From assembly GCA_024138025.1 (NCBI GenBank), contig JAMXBD010004275.1:1-64000 (forward strand): a DNA stretch of 64,000 nt, written 5' to 3'. The position numbers and the translations under genes are program-made. Source of the DNA: Combretum micranthum (taxonomy: Eukaryota > Streptophyta > Magnoliopsida > Myrtales > Combretaceae). This document shows, piece by piece, positions 57,868 through 64,000 of this stretch. Within the stretch, counting starts at the first letter, position 1. The number at the start of each line of letters is the position of its first letter. The notes under the pieces were generated by a model. It was not told the origin of the DNA. It saw only the letters and a list, made by a program, of their open reading frames with translations, and did no database searches.

Positions 57868-58684
57868 TTACATATTATCCTGCTCTGCAGTGGCGCCACT
57901 TGTCTTGACAAACCGTGAAAGGGATGGAGAATTCTCAGCAAGCATGTACAGGCAGAACAAACACAATCCTTGGGAAAATACAAAAGATTAAGAGATCCCG
58001 ATCAGTTACCAGTAATTAGTAAAACTTAAATCACTAGTGAATTTGACATGATTTCTCACCAGCATATGCAACGGTAACACCTGATAGCAATCTCCCTAAA
58101 GCTGACAGCACATAAAGGCAGAGAACCACCTGAGATGCAGAATCATATGAAGCAGAGGTAACGCCAAATTAATGATTAGAAACTTTTTTTTTCCCTTTTT
58201 TGATCAGCAAATTATGATTAGATTAAGGGACATGTTATGGATAAATGAATAGACAATTATGAGACCTTAACAAACAACCGCTTGTCATGGCCAGTAGCTG
58301 CGACCCTCAAAACTGACTCAGTAGCTCCAACTGTGTTTGCCAGCCAAGCTGCAGCGTGTTGGCTGTGTCCTGAGAAATTTGCCACTCCAGCGGATCCACT
58401 GGTACACTGGAAAGTACAGTTTTCATTAATGAATTAATGAATTTTTTTTTGGTAAAAAATTAATTATTTTGAAAATGAAAGTCAGCAAACTAAGATGGCA
58501 TTGCCTACGTGATGTTTAATTGGCGAAAAAGCAGACCGAGAATGGCGAGAGAGCAAAGGAGGACAATGAGGACATCAGAAAGCAGAGATAGGAGGCTGGA
58601 GTTACGGAAGGCACAGTGGTAATACACCAAACTCCCACATATCAGCACTATGATTGCTTTTCCTTTTCCCACCTCATTTCTCAT
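57868..58684 (-). CDS. Reticulon-like protein (plant RTNLB family), four coding exons
   Basis: Minus-strand exons at 58684-58509, 58398-58266 (or starting at 58406), 58128-58059 and 57968-57868, all with GT..AG borders, give a 159-residue protein. The start is ATG at 58682-58684; an in-frame TGA lies 15 bases upstream. Exon 1 encodes GKGKAIIVLICGSLVYYHC and a hydrophobic hairpin (LIVLLCSLAILGLLF). Exon 2 ends VAATGHDKRLFVK. Exons 3 and 4 give VLCLYVLSALGRLLSGVTV, then GLCLFCLYMLAENS, and end TAEQDNM. Paired long hydrophobic stretches, the family order and the length fit short plant reticulons (RTNLB22-like), ER membrane proteins that shape tubules. Oddity: acceptor 58406 gives the family-like VPVDPLEWQISQD, but the frame then breaks by one base near 58358. 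Acceptor 58398 keeps the frame open but replaces that stretch. It is either a mutant or mis-sequenced allele, or an alternatively spliced one. Confidence 0.85.
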
Positions 58685-59906
58685 CCTCACTAGGATTCAC
58701 TGTCATGGACTGGAATCTATGGTATCTTCTTATTCTTTAAGATGTCTGACTAGTTTGGTCACTTCTTTCTCCTTTCAATCTTCTGAACAGAAATGTATGA
58801 TTAGAAACCCCCACATTTTTGTATTTAAATTCAAAGCAGTATTATGCACAAAACAATTATACTTTTCCTTCAATTATGAAAGCCACTGCTTATAAAACAA
58901 AGTTGCAGAACCTAGAAAACAATCGCATGTCATGAAGATAATTCCAGTTAAGAAAAACTAACAAGAATTACCAAATATCTAATTATCAGACCAAGCACAA
59001 CGTAATAAGAAAAAAGCAAACACTCCTTTTTCTCTTTTTTTTTTTTGGTAAATGAATTATAGTAATTCTTACAAATCTCTAGTTTACTTTTCATTTAGTA
59101 GTAAGTTGGTTTCATCTTGGAAGAACTTACACTTTCCTATACAATGGAGCTGGTCAAAAGAGGTAATACCCCTAGTGAAAAAAATTTTTAAGTTTGCAAA
59201 TACCTATCTAAACTTCAGATTAACTAAAAATGTGGTAAACCACAGGTGGATAACCTAAAGATAAGGCCTAAACATTTTCATGATAAATTGCTTGGGATTT
59301 CTATCAAATCCCATTGAGACCACTTCTTGGGGTGCCACCTACATAGAGTAAGCTGAACTAAACAAGTGTAAGAGTTTTATGGGTGGTTCACATGCTTAGA
59401 GATAGCCAGTCTGCTTACAGCCATGCATCTATTAATGACAAAACCAGGAGTCTAGTAATTGATAAATTAAAGCTAATAGACAATATTCGTTAAATTTATA
59501 AGCAATTCTTACACTTTCTAGTTTTATTTTTGTTTCTATGTAGGTTCTACTCAGGTTAAAAGGATAACCATCAGAAATAACTCTTAGAAAGGGAATAAAA
59601 ATTGGTTAAAAACCTACTACCAGCATCATAAAAGCAGTCTCAATGACAAAGTCACAGGATGCAACAAAAATGAAAATTCCATGATACCAATAGTAACCAC
59701 CAGCACTTATGAAATACCTTATGAATGTGATAGACATGAATAAAAATAGTCAAGTTTAACCACCCAACATCCAAGCATTTAGCTGAATCTTGTGAGTTCA
59801 ATTTTCAATTGACTCAAAGTCTAATGGAAGAAAGAGTTGAAAAAGAAACTATTCTTCATTCTTTGCCCAAAACACACTTTGCGTGGAGCAAAATGTATCA
59901 TTTCAT

Positions 59907-60068
59907 TCAAGGAGGCCAGTAAAGAATAAGTCCAATGAAGAAAGATCTCACATATCTCATTGATGTATCAAGCCAAATTCCACATAACGTGGGAATTGTC
60001 AGAACAGCACAAGCTACAGCAGCAAGCAGTGCAAGCTGAAACTTCCCTATATTACGTGGCATCTCCAT
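59907..60068 (-). CDS. 53-codon hydrophobic ORF upstream of the reticulon-like gene
   Basis: ATG at 60066-60068 (or 60060-60062) begins MEMPRNIGKF, then a transmembrane-like stretch (LALLAAVACAVLTIP) and LCGIWLDTSMRY, ending TGA at 59907. An acceptor-like GTTTCAG and a donor-like TAT/GTGAGA lie within it, so it may instead be an exon of the reticulon-like gene's leader or of another gene on this strand. The composition is more protein-like than nearby frames, but I do not recognise a family. Confidence 0.3.
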   Translation of the reverse strand: MEMPRNIGKFQLALLAAVACAVLTIPTLCGIWLDTSMRYVRSFFIGLILYWPP

Positions 60069-60930
60069 TCAATCACATGTTGTTATGCGTAATGATGATC
60101 TATTGTGGTGCCTATTCTTTTGCTTTATAATTATACCAGGCATCTTGTGATTAACAGAGACATGGGTGGAGGAGATATTGAAAGTACACTGGGAAGTTTA
60201 TCAAGCTGTGCATAGAGCTCAAATCTCTCTCTCCTTCTTTTTGTTAATTTTGGAAAGAAATGCGCTCTAACTCCTTTAGCCACTGTTACTTCAATTCTAC
60301 GCTATCTTTAATACTCTCCAACATATTATATATTTTTCCTACTGCAAAATCTTTTATAATTCCTTGCAAGTAACAAGAAAAATCTCCAAGTAACAATGTT
60401 CCCAATTCAATACTCTCTATCAACTTCTCATCCACCACTTCGATTGCCCATCCAAAATTCCAATTAGTTTTCTTCTTTTGATAAAGGAATTTGAATTCAT
60501 CTTATCTACACATAATATTATGTTTATCCTATCACACAGCCACTTTTCGGCAGAACTTTTCTACAACAGAATATCCAATTCTTCCCATAAAAATAGATGG
60601 CTCAACAAGACCTATTTTCAACCAGGAATGTCCTTCGAGCTTTCAATTCACACTACCCAGTCGACAATTGCAACCTCTACCATAAATTCTAAAATTTACA
60701 GTGTAAGCACACACAACTTCACGTGTACCTTAGACATATAAACACAAAAACCCTAGAAATCAACATTAGGTCCTAAAACATTAACACGAAGATATGCCCA
60801 CAGATTATGATTATATTATGGCAGCACAACTCGGAAGATCTATGAACTCGTAAAAAAGAGGTTTCATTATATCAACTGTCATCATTGACACAAATAAGTG
60901 CAAGGAAGTCCAGAGGAAAAACGAACGTAC

Positions 60931-61110
60931 CTAATCAAAGACGAAGGAAAAAAGTCGGCGAATTTTGTTAATTTCTTCACAGCAGCAAACCCAAATTGAA
61001 GCTGGATTAGTAAAATGAAAATCCTAATTTGTGGAAGGGAAAAAACAAAAAAGGGAGGATCAAGGTAAAGGAAAGGAATAGGCTTTGACCATGGAAAAAC
61101 CAAAGAACAA
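60931..61110 (-). other. Probable untranslated leader exon and promoter of the reticulon-like gene
   Basis: On the minus strand a TATA-like CATAAAATAAAAG lies at about 61120-61135. It is followed by C/T-rich leader sequence and a good donor GATTAG/GTACGT (junction at 60931/60930). It is on the same strand and upstream of the coding exons, and an acceptor such as CATGACAG sits just before the ATG near 58700. The 2.2-kb intron this implies is an inference. Confidence 0.4.
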
Positions 61111-61139
61111 AAGAAGTAGCTACTTTTATTTTATGGGTG

Positions 61140-62697
61140 TTCCGCTAGATTAACCAGTCCATGACCAGCCATCCTCAACACTAGATCATTTTAAGAGTTA
61201 ATCGTTTTCTCCTATTATTTTTTTCGATTTTATGCTTTTAACTATTTAACATAATAATTTTAATAAATAAAATTGATAATTTTAACAAATCTTATTTTTT
61301 AATCATTATATAGTGTTTTTCTTTAAAATATTATATATATTACAAGAGCTAAAAAATAAAAAATCAAATTAAGAAAAACGAGGAAACAAGCCTTTTATAT
61401 ATCATCATCAACAAAATCAAATCAATTACCATATTAACTTCCATCAAACATAAGAAAGGACATAGCATTTTAATCAAAATCAAAAGAACATTAATATATG
61501 CAAATTATATGTATATGTGAATTATATGTATAATATATTTATAAATATTGATATGGTTAATCTTTAACCATTGCTTATTTGTGGCTATAGAAAAAAACTG
61601 AAAAAAATAAAAAAACTGTAATCCTAAACCGAAACCAATGGATCAATTAACCATATTTTTCGATTGAATTTCTAGTTTTGGTTTCATAGGTTTTTTTTTT
61701 TTTTTTTCACACCCTTAGCTATTTTTGAGTTTTGACCTATTCTCTTCAATCTCAACATTAGGACTATCGAAGCCTACTATTCTTATCCTTGCCATTTCTA
61801 ATTGTAATATATATATATATATATATTATTTTCTAATTTATTATTTATATTTTGGCCAATTTCTGATTTACTTTTATAGTTAGAGAAATCGGATGTTGTG
61901 TTTTGAACTTTACCAATATATGAACTTTGAAAAGTTCAATTTAATACTTAATTGAACCTTCCATGATTACATTCACTACCTCATGAGAAAAAGAAGAGGA
62001 AGATAAGGGGAGAAGGAGAAAAAAGAGGAAAAAGAAGAAGAAGAAGAAGAATACAATCATGTCCCCGATCTTTCAAACCTGACTGCGAACTAAAATAGTT
62101 TTCAACTACTATTTGTCTACCTAGAAAGTAAAACCCATATTCATGTGGGTCATTAGGATACCCTAGATCCATATGATTCTTGAGCACTTGAGACAAAAAA
62201 AATAGTCTTTACAAAACTAACAAACACCATAAGCCAATGATGCGAGTTTTTGACTTTAATTTCGTGCCACTTGAATACATTTTTAGAGAGAAGTTGATAA
62301 GTTCTCAATGGTAATAAAGAGAGCAAATATCAAATCCTCTATTCTCAGCCGATTTTTTATGAAAAAAGATCAATATTTGTGTTCCTTATGAAGAAGTACT
62401 CATGAATCTTATCTCATATTGAAGTTTTCTACATTAGATTGATTTGAATCGGAATTAATAGGAAACTTATATTTAAGTTTCAATCTTTATGTTTTTTAGT
62501 TTTTTTTTATAGCAATTCAATTGTATATTTGTGGGTTTCATCAATGTAATCATCATGTTTGCATAAACATTTTGTGAAGATTCGACTTGGTGAGATGCTA
62601 GTTTAGATCTTCTTCTTACTTCTTTTTCCTTTCTCTCTCTCTCTCTCTCTATGTATTTTGTCCATGTGTTGCTTGTTGATTAGGTCGCATGTCCATG
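61140..62697. other. AT-rich spacer with microsatellites
   Basis: No gene seen. Poly-T at 61689-61708, (AT)n at about 61808-61826, an AGA/GAA-rich run at 62025-62050, and (CT)n at about 62632-62650. Confidence 0.6.
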
Positions 62698-63470
62698 TGA
62701 AATGATCCAAATATCATCAGTAAAATTTAAAATTCAAATAAAATATCTGGAAAATAATTAGGAATTTAAAATAAGAGAATGAATAAAATTTATTAGTGAG
62801 TTAGGGTAAATAGAATTTAAAGTTGGTTGATTAATAGAATTAGGTTAGAAAAATTTGCTAAAGAAAAGCTTAATGCAATTACATGGCTAAGATTGTGCCA
62901 TGTGGCACTTTAAAAAGGAACCCTACAAACCCCATACCCTAACCTCATAGAGATACCCTTTATTTTCTGTCGTTCCCCTTTTGGAAACCTAGTACAACCC
63001 TAAGGTAAGAAACCCTAGACCTAGCTTCTATTTAGATATTAATTAAGTAAGATTAAGAAATGATTAGTTCTAATTAGTTGAGATTATGCATTTCATGATA
63101 GGAAATGTGGACAACAAAGGCGAATTAAGAGAAAGAAAAGTACATGAAACTTAGAGAAATTCATAACAAGGTAAGTGTGAAGATTCAAGTGTTGAAATGT
63201 AAAGATTATGGTGTTTTAGATGTAGATTTTGACATAAGGATGTTGGTAGGAAGTGAAGAAGTAAGAAAATCGAGGTAAGAGGTGTCTTGACATTTGGAGC
63301 ACCTCTTTGCAGTTGTAACAACAATGTAAGACCTAAGAATCGACTTAGTATTATAAATAAGTAATAATGAGGAGATAAGATAAGTTTGGAAATGTTGAAG
63401 GGAAGAAGGAACATGTTTCAAGTTGAAATCTTACTAGAGATTTACTTTGAGAGGAAATGAATGTTGCTAT
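62698..63470 (+). repeat. Gypsy-type LTR fragment, cut by the right-edge long LTR
   Basis: Starts TGAAATGATCCAAATATC, close to the TGTAATGACCC start common in plant gypsy LTRs. It has the leader-like blocks GCCATGTGGCACTTT and GGAAACCTAGTACAACCC at 62897-63000. It ends where a long LTR begins at 63471. No coding sequence. Confidence 0.4.
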
Positions 63471-64000
63471 TGTCATGCTCAAAGGGTACCCTATATGACA
63501 GTCCACTATATACGAATTAAAACTTAAGAATAACTTCCCATAGTCATGCGAAAGCTTCAATACCATATGTAAGACGTCAATCACAACAATAGGAGACTCT
63601 GGTGGGATGTGTAGTTCAGTAATAACTATACATACAAGAAATCTAGATAAGTATCTAACTTCAACATTATAGGAATATGGTACTTACATCATCTTAGGGG
63701 CATTCCCCCGATAAATCTCCAAAACAAAATATCGATTTAGTCTTTTACTTAAAGAAACGATACTAGAACCAAAAGATTTTAAAGGAAATCTAATCTAAGA
63801 TTTTCAAAAGGATTTCCCCAAAAGCTTCCCAAGACATAATTCCACTCGAGTATATGAATCCTTGGGAAAAAGAGATATTGATCATGTGCCAACAAAAGTC
63901 TAATGGGGTGTAAGCTCAACTAGATTAGTGAGAATGCTCCTGGATTAACATATTTGTATCAATAAATTCAAGAAGTTATTAAACAAGCATATGAATGCAT
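63471..64000 (-). mobile_element. Another long-family LTR, partial (runs off the right edge)
   Basis: TGTCATGCTCAAAGGGTACCCTATATGACAGTCCACTATA is the plus-strand terminus of the same family as A-F in leftward orientation. Downstream blocks (GGCATTCCCCCGATAA; GGGTGTAAGCTCAACTAGATTAGTGAG) match the order in C and A. No PBS is seen to its left, so it may be another solo LTR. Confidence 0.75.

Noticed and set aside
1..64000. CRISPR arrays, bacterial operons or viral genomes
   Set aside because: Direct repeats seen are LTRs, short LTR-internal arrays and microsatellites; no spacer-repeat pattern and no prokaryotic gene organisation.

Overview
This window looks like AT-rich, transposon-dominated nuclear DNA of a flowering plant, probably a eudicot. 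The evidence is Ty3/gypsy chromoviruses and Ty1/copia LTRs primed by initiator tRNA-Met, a Mutator-like element (MULE) carrying a plant mobile domain (PMD) gene, and one plant-type reticulon-like gene with short exons and GT..AG introns. I see no bacterial, organellar or CRISPR features. At least three quarters of the window is transposon sequence. LTR and TSD assignments come from reading the sequence by eye; no alignment or database search was run.

Layout. 1-4277: 5' part of a leftward retroelement (leader, PBS, 3.4-kb LTR 'A') that runs off the left edge. 4278-10074: LTR debris, AT-rich spacer, then an unidentified Pol II-like transcription unit (TATA about 6890, 1.1-kb intron, only very short ORFs). 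10084-20702: a MULE with ~190-bp TIRs and a perfect 9-bp TSD. Its minus strand holds a decayed transposase and a decayed PMD gene, and it is interrupted at 10652-16369 by a young chromovirus with near-identical LTRs, a perfect TSD and two frameshifts. 20712-24918: spacer with a MULE-like MITE and a tRNA-derived sequence. 24919-33432: an old rightward gypsy element (K) with both LTRs, holding a solo 3.4-kb LTR (B).

33445-53691 is a stack of nested LTRs. A gypsy element (I) has its LTR split by a copia-type solo LTR (J). Its gag is split after codon 8 by a solo long LTR (C/G, TSD TCCAT). C/G is split by another LTR (H), and H by a further solo long LTR (D, TSD ACTCT). Next come a truncated copia LTR (L), a long LTR (F) hit 9 bp inside its terminus by solo long LTR E (TSD ACGTC), and a mosaic of LTR pieces in both orientations.

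53692-63470: spacer, a leftward copia-type solo LTR (O, TSD AATTG), then the one recognisable host gene, a reticulon-like protein (RTNLB family) on the minus strand with four coding exons at 57868-58684 and a probable untranslated leader exon near 61 kb. A gypsy-type LTR fragment follows. Another long LTR starts at 63471 and leaves the window.

The main biological content is the long-LTR family (A-G, N and the right-edge copy). Its copies are 3.1-3.4 kb, mostly solo, in at least two subfamilies, and share conserved stem-loops, a TATA/splice-donor block and a conserved core. The other notable points are the MULE-PMD gene pair and a one-base lesion in the reticulon gene that alternative acceptor use could bypass.
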